This document shows positions 24,142 through 35,925 of a DNA stretch of 64,000 bases, piece after piece. Location: positions 10,972,609 through 11,036,608 of the forward strand of contig CM041084.1 of NCBI GenBank assembly GCA_023079485.1. Reading direction: 5' to 3'. A program made the position numbers and the translations under genes. The notes under the pieces were generated by a model. The model made no database searches, had not been told where the DNA came from, and saw nothing but the letters and a program-made list of their open reading frames with translations. The number at the start of each line of letters is the position of its first letter. Within the stretch, counting starts at the first letter, position 1. The stretch is from Archilochus colubris. Its lineage: Eukaryota; Chordata; Aves; Apodiformes; Trochilidae.

Positions 24142-27100
24142 TTACTCAGTTTCCTCTTAACACTGGCTCAAAATATTGCACACAAACCCCTCAAAGCATC
24201 ACAGACTGCCCCCTTTCTCTAACAAGCTGCAAACCCCTTTATAACTGTGAAAACACAACACATGCTCCTGTTTAATCAACATTGCTTGCCTTCAGTGCTG
24301 TTAAGTAAGGATTTTAGCACCTGCCCCATCTATCCTATAACAAATGTACCATAGTAGACTCATCAAGAGACATCTGACTTACTGCATTCCCAGTTTACAG
24401 CTGAACCTCTTAGCAAACATTATTCAGTTTTCTGCTTTTTGCTAATGAAGCTGCACAGAAATCAGAACCAAGGATTTTGGATAAAAAGCAGAATTTAACA
24501 ATGACATATCTGAATATTATGTTACTAGTTGAGAAAAGGAAAAATAACTTTGTTAGCATCTCTAATATTCCTTTGAACTAAAAACGCACTGCATTGGAAA
24601 ACATGAAATTGTTCACAGCAGTTACTAGAATGCACTTAAACTCAGATGATAATTTTTGGGATACCAACACAGGCACAAACAAAAGAAAAATGTTTTTTTC
24701 TTGCCTGCTCCCCACCAATCAAGCACTGAGATGACTGCCCTCATATCTGCCCTTTCCAGTCTCCTCCCAGACTGACACGTGTTCGTCCTGTCAATCCATA
24801 AGGAACCTGGTGATGTTGCCTGCTTACCCTGGATCACTGGGACTTTGCCCCAGTAGTAGATGCAACATCACTTACTACTCTGTTCTGTGCAGTACAAAGC
24901 AAGAAGAGGCCCACAGATCTCATAAGAGCGAATAATTTTCTACACAAAAAAAAATTGATTTGTACCCTGAAGTCCAAACACAAAGAAATTAGCCTCCTTC
25001 TTGTATTGTGTATTCCTATATTGACAGCTAATTAATGATAGAGTGTTATGGTATGTAACATGTGTGTTACCAAAACCAGACCACTCTGTGCAATATGCAA
25101 CTCTACAGAAAGTGTGAGATGTCCTTGTCAGCCAGGCTGACCCAAGAGAGAGACTTCATGCCTCTGGAGTGGCACATCTCTGCTGTCCCCTCAATGCTGT
25201 GTTTGCAGCAAACACCAGCACTCTTTTTCCAGCCTTCTCAAGGCTGGTGCAGATGTGCAAAGCTGCCAATACATGTCAGAAGTGGCTTTTGCACAAGGTC
25301 TGGGTCTGTATGCCAGGCCTACCCTCCTGTGAGCTCGTGTGCTCTGTTCAGGTGGAGCTTGGAGGTGCCAAACTTGAGGTACACTTGAATTCTGGTTCAG
25401 TGATGTCCTGCCAGCAAAAGGATTCCTGCCTGATACTGAGCAGGTGCTTTACGAGGCCACCAGATCCCCACATTTTTCCACAACTCCCACCCCACCCTGA
25501 AGAATTCAATTTTATGTGAAAAAGTCCATCTGTCTCCCAAAGGGAACAAATTGAGATGCACCATATTGAAACCTGTTTCAGGTCACAGCCATAGCAATAT
25601 CATGATTGGACCACTTGAATTCCTTGTGTAGGCTTTTAGAAATAGTTTGATAACATGATTCTGGCAGCTTACTAAGCTCAAGATTCTTCTTACACCTTCT
25701 GTGGCTCTGCAGGCTCAAATAGACTTATACCTCTAAAAAAGAGGACTCACTGGCCCCCTGTGTGAAAAAGAGAAGAAACAGGGCCAAAAGGAGACACTAG
25801 GGTATCTTGCCAACATGCTGCCTGGCCCACTGGTGGCTGCCTTAGTGGTAACTGCATTGCCCCCCTTTCAGGGCTGGTTTGGGTTGTTCTTACTTCTACA
25901 CATCCCCACTTTTATATTGCATAGATCTAGAAAATGAATGTCTTGAGATATCTGCTACTATCCAGAACAATTGAGCAGCCTCAAAGATTATTAGGAGCAA
26001 CAGAAAGCTGATACAAGAAAGCTGTCTGAAAACATGCATGGAAATCTCTTCTGCATTCACACCACATGAATGGCTGCTACCATGAAAGGAGATAAAAGAA
26101 TGGGCAAACTTCTCTCCTTGTTGACCCTTTTAGCATATGCACTGCAACAGCAGCAAAAAAAAAATACTGAAAGAGAACAAAAATATTTAAACGATAGCTC
26201 CATACCCTATATGAACAACAGAGTTCAAATATATTTCAAAAACTTACCTACAGGAATCCTAGCTTTGGACTGACAGGGCAAATGCTTCCACTGCAATTAT
26301 TTTAAATTTTTTTAAAAGCTTTGTGTTCATGAAATACAAAATGAAAAAAACAACCAAAACAAAACATGAACAATTTGTTGTACTCAGAATTACCCTAGTA
26401 ACTAAATATATGAAATAGCTGAGTGATATATAGGGCACATTTCCCCCTGTGATAAAATAAGAATGACCTTGTGACTTCATTTAGGTTCCACCTTTCCTGA
26501 GTTACGAGCCATTCCTCACTCATAAGGTATATCCCATATCTCACTCAAACTCTCAGTGGACCACAAAACTCCCTTCCAGAAAAATTATGCTTCCCTCAGT
26601 CTGCAGAGAATTACCCATGTCAGGCAAAGTTATATTATTGTCTTTAGTGCTGCTAGGAATTACTTTCAGGATGTTTCAGCTCATTACCTCAAGTCTTCAT
26701 TAGGTATTTTCTGAGCAGGGTAACCCTTGTGAGGCAGGGTGTACTGAATATATCTACAGTATTGATTCTGCTTCTCCTGCTACGTTACATGCAATACATG
26801 TAAACAGACAAGAGTGTTTTGCTACTGGCTAGCAATGTGCAAAATGGTAGCAGATCTTGCAGATACAAAATGCAGACAAGACCTTGAAGTAATCAGCTGA
26901 ACTGTCATGGAACTAATTCCATGATATAGTGGAAGCAATTATTTGCACTTATGTGTCTTATTGTAAAATACAATCAGTGCCAAACTAGTCCTGGTAATGC
27001 TGTCAAGGACATATTTAGCTCCAAATACTTCCCTTTTAATTTGTAACCAGTTATTAATTAATTAGGTAGTGATCTTGTTGTTTTTCATACATGCATATTA

Positions 27101-27264
27101 TTATTGCACTTGATTTTGTGCCTCTGTGCAGATCAAAGACAATTCACTGCAAGTGCAGCTATGGTAATGTGCTCTAATGCAAATGATTATCACAAGGATG
27201 GGACACCTAACATTTAACCTTAAATTTTGCTAAAGTGTTCTCATAGCTGTTTTCTTTCTACCAG

Positions 27265-27685
27265 TTCCAGACTACAAGTCTTACGAGGAGCATCTGAGGG
27301 ACACTGGAATTCTTTAGCCTGAAGAAAAAGAAGGCTGAGGGAAGACCTTACCACACTCTACAACTACCTGAAAGGAGGCATTAACAAGGCTGGGGTTGGT
27401 ATCTTCTCCCTAGTAAAAGGGAGACAAGAACAGGACAAGAATAAATAGTTGCAACAGGGAAAGTTTAGATTGGATAGTAGAAGAAACCACTTCACTGAAA
27501 GAGTAATTAAACACTGAACAGGGCTGTGGTTGAAACACCATCACTGGAGGTGTTTAAAAGATATGTAGATGTGGTGCTTGGGGTCATGGTTTAGTTAGGA
27601 TTGGACTTGGTTGAGTTAGGTTAATGGTTGGACTCGAAGATCTTAAAACTTTTTTCCAACTAGAACAATTCTGTGATTCTGCACT
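27265..27685 (+). mobile_element. CR1 LINE 3' fragment
   Basis: Plus-strand CR1 of about 420 bp. It starts in the tail of ORF2 (ctacaagtcttacgaggagc, then 'cctgaagaaaaagaaggctg') and continues through 'caactacctgaaaggaggc', 'gtttagattggata' and 'tcactggaggtgtttaaaag' to 'tggttggactcgaagatctt', ending ccaactagaacaattctgtg. Frameshifts are present, so it is inactive. Confidence 0.93.
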
Positions 27686-28009
27686 CCTGTCTGGATGGGG
27701 CACACTGGGAGTGAGGAGACAGTGTCTAATAACACGAGTGTCAGGAGGGAAATCAGAAACCAGCAGCAGAGCAATGAGATCCAGGAAAAACAATAAAGGC
27801 CGAGGACTTCGGAAGCTGCGTGTGCCCCTGTGCCATGGGCAGCTGTGGCAGGGGAGTGGGGCTGGCTGGGTGTGGGGCTGGCAGCTGCCCAGCACTGCTG
27901 GGGCAAAAGGCAGCTTGTGAAGCAGATGGGCAAATAAGCAATGCAGTAAACAAGGGGTGTCTCACAGCCTTTGCTTGTCTGCTGTGCTTCAGGGAAGGTT
28001 GAAGTCCCC

Positions 28010-28032
28010 TTTTTTTTTTTTTTTTTTTTTTT
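28010..28032. repeat. Poly(T) tract
   Basis: Twenty-three consecutive T. No source transcript is recognisable next to it. Confidence 0.85.
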
Positions 28033-30153
28033 GTCCCAGATCTGCAAAATCATCAGTTTTAATGGTGGGGAGAGCAATGCCCGGAGAGCAACGTATTTGC
28101 AGACAGTTAACACAGAAGTAATCCTCTGTCTGAGTATTAGTGCTGCCTAGTTATGCTTACTAAATAATGTATTTTTCAGTAAACTTCCATTCTGAGAGCT
28201 TTCAGCAGGAGCAGATATTAACTTTGTCAAAGAGAAACAAATACTAGTAGAAAACTGACTTTATCTGAATTGCATTTAATAGAAGCAGTGAACTAAGGAT
28301 ATTCAGCTGAAGTAGTTCAGTCAGAGTTAGATAAACTTTTTCCTGAGCTTATTTAAAAAGAGAGGCCTGAACCAGAGATTAGCTATTTATCAGCTGCATG
28401 ATGGAATAAGAAACAGCTGCAACATATTTCAGGGTAAGTTTGATATTTTATTTGTTACAAATCCACAGGTTCAAATTCTGCTCTGGTTTGTGCTTGTGGA
28501 ATATGGAATAAAGGTATTAGCTTTCCCTATTCTTTGGTGGCTTCATGCCTAAATATATCAGAGGAAATTTACTTTATTTTGGTTCAGTTACTTACCTTAA
28601 TTTTCCAGCCACAAAAAGGACTTTGAGAATTTGTAATGCTAGTAAGTATATGTGCAAAGAAATAAGATCCCAGAATATAGTATGTGGCATGGGTAGCAAA
28701 ACACAGCTCCCAAGTCCCATCAGAGCATTTCCCTTTGTGTACCCGTGCAAGGATTTCATTTCAAGACTGTGCTATAACTACATCACCTCCTTTCCCAGAC
28801 CTGGGTTTTTTTCCTTATTTTCCCTCAAGGTGTCAGTTCTGCTTCTCAGCCCCCATAAGAATGTCTTCAGGTCCTGAATGGAACGATTTCCATATTGAAG
28901 TTTCTATTCCTGACCCCACCAGGTGATTCTCATGTCTGCAGCTGGGAGCAGCCCTGCTCACATGCAAATCCCACTGCCAAGGAAAGGAAAGTGCCTGCAC
29001 TGGCTTCCCACTGGCATCACATTTTTTTAAAGGGAGGAGGAAAAAACCCAGTTGCTAACCACTACAGCACAACTGTTTAATTTGCTCAAATCAATTTCTG
29101 TCAAAGGCAGCCTGGAAGCCCTTTTTATTTTTTTTTCCAGCTTGTCTTCGCAATGTTTCTTTTTCTCCTGCTGTGCAGTTCAGCCTCATTGGCATTTATC
29201 TGGTCACCTCTTGTTATCGAGGTCTCCCCAACAGATCCCCTGAATTTGCACAACTGGCTCCTGCTCTGCCATGAGGAAGCAGAATGTCTGCTTGATTTCA
29301 GCTCATTTACATGGCAGGGATGTTAGTCTGCCTGTAAGGACTCTCGAATTTGGTTTGTTTGCTTCATTTGTGATGTATAAGGGAGACTGTACTTCTATAT
29401 ACTTTTGTTCTCTTTTTGCGAGGGGGATGGTTTAAGATCTAAGATCCATCTAAGTTCACAAATGTCGAAGAAAAGATGTTGGCAAAGATGCAATTTTCTG
29501 AAAATTCGCATTCATTTTAGGCTCTCGCCTATATAGAGGGAAAAATTTCAAAATATCTACATCAAAGACTCAAAATCTGTAAGTGATGTTACTTTCTTTT
29601 TTTGTGAATACAGGATTTAAAAGGAAAATTTATGCTGTATAGCTTGTCAGTGTTTTGGGGAATGTTATTCATTTCTTTCAGCCAGTGTTCTCCAGAACAT
29701 GGTGACAGCAGCAATCTCATCCCTCTTGTGCTTTGATTTCCCTCAAAGTCAAAATGTAAAACATGCAGCTGAACGTTCTTGCCCTGGAAAAGCAGAGGGC
29801 ATCTTTTATCAGTAGGATTATTATGATTGTGACCAAAAGTATCCTACATAAAAAAAAATAATAAAAGGGAAAAATAGTTTCTACTTAAGGGTTCATATGG
29901 TAAGATTTTGTGGTTTTGTTTTTCAGAACTTTTTGTGAGTTTGAGTAAAATAATCTCATTATGTAGCAAATAAATAATTTTAAAGATGTATTGCTATGCT
30001 CTGTAATTAGTAGCCTGCACATAGTGGAAGGGAAAATACAGTCCACAGAGTCCTCCAGCCATACCACATACCTACCAGACATATATTGATGTCTGGCCTA
30101 ACCCAAAGCATACTCTATACACTTCTCTCTGAAAACCAGATATATGCATCTGG

Positions 30154-30185
30154 TTCATATGCATAATTCATGCATATGAATTATG
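30154..30185. repeat. Two overlapping perfect inverted repeats
   Basis: TTCATATGCAT / ATGCATATGAA (30154-30164 with 30170-30180, 5-nt loop) overlaps CATAATTCAT / ATGAATTATG (30162-30171 with 30176-30185, 4-nt loop). The strand can fold either way. ATGCATAT resembles octamer (POU) half-sites. Confidence 0.6.
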
Positions 30186-33100
30186 ATTTTTGAAGAAGAC
30201 AAGCTCAAAATGGGCAAAGATGTCTTTGCTTCAAGAACACATTACTGCTTTTCTGGTAATATCCATGTAACTCTATATAGAAAAAGTCCTGATTGACCCT
30301 TAGCTGGCCACCAAAAGAACATGCAATGCCACAAAAAGCAGCAAAATATGACAGAGTTGTTCAATATGACAGTGTGCTGTTTGTCTTGGTTGAGAATAGT
30401 AAAATCCTTGGCCTGAGCTGCAAGCCCATGGATCCTTATGATCAATAGGAATGAATGTGCCAGGGCTTTTTTTGTTTTTCTTGGGTGGGAACCTTTAGCA
30501 TCTGTGAAGGTGTTTCCCAGACTGGTGACCCTCATGGGCTATTCTTCTTCTCTCCATGTTATCATGTTATGAGCCATTACAAGCATTATTTTAGGACAAT
30601 ATTTTGGTTGAATTATACCACTTTCCAAATGGTGCAACTGCTAACTTTTGGCTCAGAGAGCAGTTTTAGCAGCTGTTTCCATTTTCATCTAAATTGCTGA
30701 TACTTAGACACAAAAGCTTTCATCATGGCTCTTACTTGCATCTTCTGGGTCACATCAGTCACATCTGCCCTTCACTGCTGCCATAACCATGAGCCTTCAA
30801 GGAACTTTACACTTGCTGTGTTATCAACCACTGCTCTCTTTTATTTACTAACTCGTGTATTTTGGCTGCTGCACATCAGTGGCCACTGCTGCAGTTCGCA
30901 AAGGGTTCAGTTTCTCATGTTCACCTCCCTTGGATACTGTTTCTCTGGAATGACCAGTCCTAACAGTACCTTTGGGGGGCTCTCATGAACTGTTGTCCAT
31001 ATGATGAATGTAGAAGGGTCATTAGGCACTGGGGGTAAGAATAACTTGTGTGTGTATCAAGGAGAGTGGAAGAAAAGAGGGGGCTGATTCAGGATTAATG
31101 AGTTTATTTTCCAATATCCCTGAGAGGATTATTCCTCAGAAGTATAGGGCAGAGCTGATTTGGATAAAAACTAATTATCAAACAATAAATGAAGCCAGCG
31201 TTGCCAACTTCACCCTCCCTGCAAGACCTTGGAGGCTCACATTATTCCTTGTTTAACCTAATAATGCAATGACCCACATAGGAGGGAAAGGAGTTGACTG
31301 TAATTATTTCTGTGAGTAATAATACTCAGTTCATAGAAGATTGCCTGAAAATACAAAGTCAACAATCAAATGAGATGAACAGAAGAATCTAGAAATCATG
31401 AGATGCCTAGGCTATTTCTCTTAACTACCCAGAGCTTGTTAATTTTTTTCATTTGACTGTGTTTGTTCAAGGAATCTTCTCTTTCCCTCTTAAGTTTTCA
31501 AAGGTGAACATGATAAAGAGAGTAAGAAGAAATATCATGCAAGGAAGTTATACAGCAAATCAGTGCAACTTGAGTAGCATGTTCTCATTTGACTGACATC
31601 TCAGTGTAGCACTGATTTTAAGGTATCATTGTCTGAATTTAGGTTTGATTATATGGCTGATGCCTGTAAGAGTTGTGATGACAAGTAGGTTAAGTGCAAT
31701 CATGATTAGATGTTTTCCTATCAAATATCTACTCTGATTCAGAAGACAAACAGGAAATAATGGTGAGTTTCCTTGTAAGTGAACACTGGCTTATCAATTA
31801 GAAAACTAGAAAAGATGAAAAAGCAACATGAATTTGTCTAAAGACAATATTGAAATATTTAAGGTCAGGGAGGAAAGGTTTATCAATGCATAAATATTTA
31901 ATGTGTCTCAGAGCTGAATCTAAGAAGCTGATGGGTATCATGAGACAGAAACAATATTGTTTTCACTGAATAAAACATTTTAATGAAAGGAGATTGATAA
32001 TTTACCCACTTTCCCAGTGAATATGCATATGACTATCAATTTCTGTTTCTCAGGGGTCTGTACAAATATTTTATTTTATCAAAATTTCACATCATGCATC
32101 AGGCATGTGAAAATAAAACAACAACCTTGCTCTGATAAGTTTTTCTTCCATTAGAGATGCAAATTCACATGTAAGATGTTCATCTAAAGAAAGCACTAAA
32201 TGAACAATAAAGAACTTTACTTTCTCAAAGAACATGAGCCAATTCTCTGGTTTTGTTTGGTTTTATAAATGTCTAAACATATAAATTATATTTTACATCC
32301 ATTATAACAAGTCTAAATTCTGCTGTCCATTAATTCTCAACAATCCTAAGATTAAGCCCTAAATATATTCCACCTATTGAATTTTATGACATGACACTTT
32401 ATGTGTGTGCATGTATGCGAATGGATATAATCCTTTCACACTGCAGTAACCATGAGCAGTTCAGCTGAGGGAAAGGTGGAGGACAGATGCTGGTTTTCTC
32501 CAAAACTACTAAAGTGCCCTATTTAAAGGCTAACAGATGCAGTATAATAAATAAAAGACGCTCCCCCTTATTCAGCAGGAAGAGAGGGGTCTCTCTGCTG
32601 TGTGTGACAGAGTTTCTCAGCAGCATCACCAGGGGAACTGCAGGCTCGAAGCTGCCCACCTCCCATGGTACGAGTTATTTGTCTCCCCCTTGTATCAAAA
32701 TGATCTCCCTGCCACGTGGCTGGCACAAGGACCACAAGAGGGAGGTAGTAATCGTAAAATAAACTGTAGGAACTCTGTACACAGAAGGAAAAATCTCTGC
32801 ATAATTACAGCTTCCTAGATATGACTACAGATGAAAATAGATAAAGAACGTGAGTTTGGCCTGACTGGAACACTCCAGCTCAAACAGAGAAGCCTTTATA
32901 TGGAACTTGACCAAAGAAAAATTCACTCTGGGCACTTGTGTTACAGCTCCATTTAGTGGAGCAGAATGATCATGGTTTGTATTAAGTAGTTAATAATGAA
33001 GTGCCATAAACAATGTCAGGATGCAAGTCCAGGATGAAGCAGGAGCTTTAATGAGGTCCAGCTTGCTGGGAGCTTTCTGAAGTGTCCCCAGCTCACTTAC

Positions 33101-34054
33101 AAAGCCAGAAAGGAACAAAGGCAACTCTGACATCTGCGAGAGTGTCTGGTTTTGAAGGAAATTTTATGTGTGGATGACACCAGACTGGGATTCAGCTTTC
33201 ATGTACTATCTTGCTTTGCTCATTGCCCTAATCATTCTGTACAAACTGTTCCACCATAATGGGTCGTATAAATAATAATTCTTCACAAATCAGACTGAAC
33301 CTGCACCCTCAGGTTCCTGGATAGGCAAGGCTGGTTTGTGATGCTAACCAGCAGAAGTCAGCAGGGTTCATGCTGTGTCTCACTAGCCATGTTTAATAAG
33401 CAGCCTAGACTCTGAAGCAGAGAAATCAAATGCTGGTTCTGTGGGTATGTGTATGGTATGAAGTATTCACAGCTATACTAAAGGAACAGCCCACAGCAAA
33501 ATAAGATGGTTAAATCAGGTCCACCCCACTGTAAACACACTGTAATCACAGTAGACTATAAATGAAAATTAGTTATTCTTATTTTTCCCTTTTTCAGGTG
33601 AAATAGGGTTTTGGGTTGCTTATAAACTTAAATTAGAGAAGTATATATACACTTGAGAGAAATGCCTTACAGCCTTAGATTTTTTGTTTCAAGTTATTAA
33701 AATTATTTATTCCCTTCTGTAAATGAAGATCAGCCATTCATTAAGTAATTGTTGCCATTGTTGCAGCTTTTGTAAATATTATTAATGAGGTGAGTGGTAT
33801 ATTTAGACTTAACATGTCCATCAGAAGAGTTGTGTTAAGCATACGTAATGCTCTGAAAGCCCTGATGCAGGACTTAAAGACAAGTGCAGGAAAAACTTTT
33901 GGGGATCCTGTTGAAGTTTTTTTACAGCTGGATGGGAGCAGGGGTTTACAGGATACAGCAACTAAGGAGCAAAACAGGTGTATGAAGGGTGGAGATGACC
34001 ATGCCAACTCAGACATCTCTTCCAGCTGAAGAAGAGAAAGAGAAGAGAAAAGAG

Positions 34055-34190
34055 AAGGGAAGGGAAGGGAAGGGAAGGGAAGGGAAGGGAAGGGAAGGGA
34101 AGGGAAGGGAAGGGAAGGGAAGGGAAGGGAAGGGAAGGGAAGGGAAGGGAAGGGAAGGGAAGGGAAGGGAAGGGAAGGGAAGGGAAGGGA
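34055..34190 (+). repeat. (AAGGG)n pentanucleotide microsatellite, about 27 units
   Basis: About 136 bp of uninterrupted AAGGG units, preceded by an impure GA-rich ramp (34027-34054) and followed by aagaggaggagaagag. A 5-bp unit stays open in all frames, so it yields long LPFPS-type or GREGK-type artefact proteins. In the sense of ADARB2 it reads CCCTT. Confidence 0.97.
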
Positions 34191-34779
34191 AGAAGAGGAG
34201 GAGAAGAGAGCTGAAGCATTACTGTAGGCCAGAGGATGCAAAGTAATGTGTTATTTTGCAGTGATGATTGGTTTTCGTGTGGAAACCCCCCAATATATCT
34301 GCATGTGCATACTGATGCTATGAGAGCAAGTAACTGGAGTCCTTTCTACTCTGTTAATTTGACTCCATGCAGGTAGCCCTTCTGCATCTCTTGCAGATCT
34401 TGTGTGGATTATATACATTAAAACATGGTAATTTCTTTATCTAAGAGTCAAGCTGTACTCTCTCCAGGCAATAATCATATTTCATGTTAGATTTGCATGA
34501 GGGGTAAGGGGTTCATCCTGGTTCCTCAACTGTGAGCCTAGAAGTGAGTGCAATCTCGTTAGAAGCTAGCACAAAAATAAAAGTATCCAGTGCACTATTG
34601 CTGTGCCTCTAAATTGATTCTTTTGCCATTGTTTTGCTTAAGAAGCTATAATCTCATAAATGTTTCGACTGCTGTTGCTCTGATTATAAAAAGCAACTTT
34701 CCCCACCTACAAAGTCAGAAATAGATGGTTGAAAATCAAACATTATTTGCATTGCAGAGTTATCTACCTGGACCATCAC

Positions 34780-34918
34780 AGAATCCCCTTCTCTGGATAT
34801 ATTCAAAACCCACCTGGATGCAGTCCTGTATAATGTGCTCTAGGTGATCCTGCTTTAGAGGGAAAGTTGGAGTAGATGACCTCTAAAGTCCCTTCCAACT
34901 CTGATAATTCTGTGATTT
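34780..34918 (+). mobile_element. CR1 LINE 3' fragment
   Basis: Plus-strand CR1 tail: ctctggatatattcaaaacc, cacctggatgcagtcctgt, gtgctctaggtgatcctgct, then 'gagtagatgacctctaaag' and 'tcccttccaactctgataat', ending tctgtgat. Confidence 0.93.
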
Positions 34919-35883
34919 CCCTTTGTTGCATCTCACTGTCAGAAGCAACACACACACTTATCAGCTCTCTCTTTGTGCAAGAGAAAACAGAGAAGGTTAT
35001 AAAAAAATGTACCTGGTCACTCAACCAGAAAAAACTCTTCACAGAAACATGTTGGAACAGCTTCTCAGTGCTCAATGCCAGCTCCATGTGCTGTCCCTCT
35101 TAGCACCGAGCCAAATCTATCACTGCCAACCTCAGCCCTGGCTTAATTGTGCCACAAGTGAGAGGGCACGGCTGTAAGGAAGATGGCAAATGAGGACAGT
35201 GAGAGAAATAAAGTGAAGGAGGAAGGAACAAACAAAAAGAGTTTTCTGGAAGGAAGTGGATGAGAGGCATGGAATACAGGTGTGGTGGTTGTTCTTGCCA
35301 TGATGCTGCTCACCAAGGTGACAACTAAGTTAGCTGGTAGCAGTCCTTGACCTGTTCAGCATAAAGAATCATTGCAATGGAAATACTGAGGTTGCTTTGG
35401 TCTGCAAATGATGCTTTCGGCAAATAAGGGATTTAACTGGATTTAAAAAAAAAGCTTTATTTGCCAAAGGAACAAAACCCTGCTTCTTTTAGATGGTACA
35501 TACACAAAACACAATGAGGTTTTGTTTCAATAAATAAATTGGCAACTGCTGCTCTGGAGGCTCTGGATGTGAACCAGCAGCAGCAGTGTTAAGCTGTTTA
35601 AAAGTGGACTGAATGTGATTTTCATACCTATTCTTTTTTAATTTTGGTCCACTTGAAATCCAAGCATCCCTCTATTACTAATTTGCTGTGGCAATATTAA
35701 TTAGTGGGTTTGCTCTACAGCAGTAAGAATGTTGTGTAGACTGAGTGAGATAGATTAGCAGGGCAACAAGATTAGAAAAACAATCTGTAAACTGGTCACA
35801 TGCAGCTGGGGGTCACCTTGAGCTCCTGAAATGAGCACACTGCACTTGGAAAGCCAGGGAGTGTCTGGAGAATATTTATACCA

Positions 35884-35925
35884 TTGCAGAATCATTAGGG
35901 TTGGTTAGGTCAGCACTCTTTGATG
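35884..35925 (-). mobile_element. Possible CR1 3'-end remnant
   Basis: A short gcagaatcattagggttgg segment resembles the reverse of the CR1 terminus. It lacks the following diagnostic bases, so it may be chance or a very short decayed end. Confidence 0.35.

Noticed and set aside
27643..28113. 156-codon open frame on the minus strand
   Set aside because: It spans a CR1 edge and the poly(T) tract (read as lysines), with no recognisable domain or splice structure.
33741..34246. Long open frames on both strands across 34 kb (up to 166 codons, LPFPS or GREGK repeats)
   Set aside because: They are produced by the pure pentanucleotide repeat, which is open in every frame; the flanks have no gene-like features.
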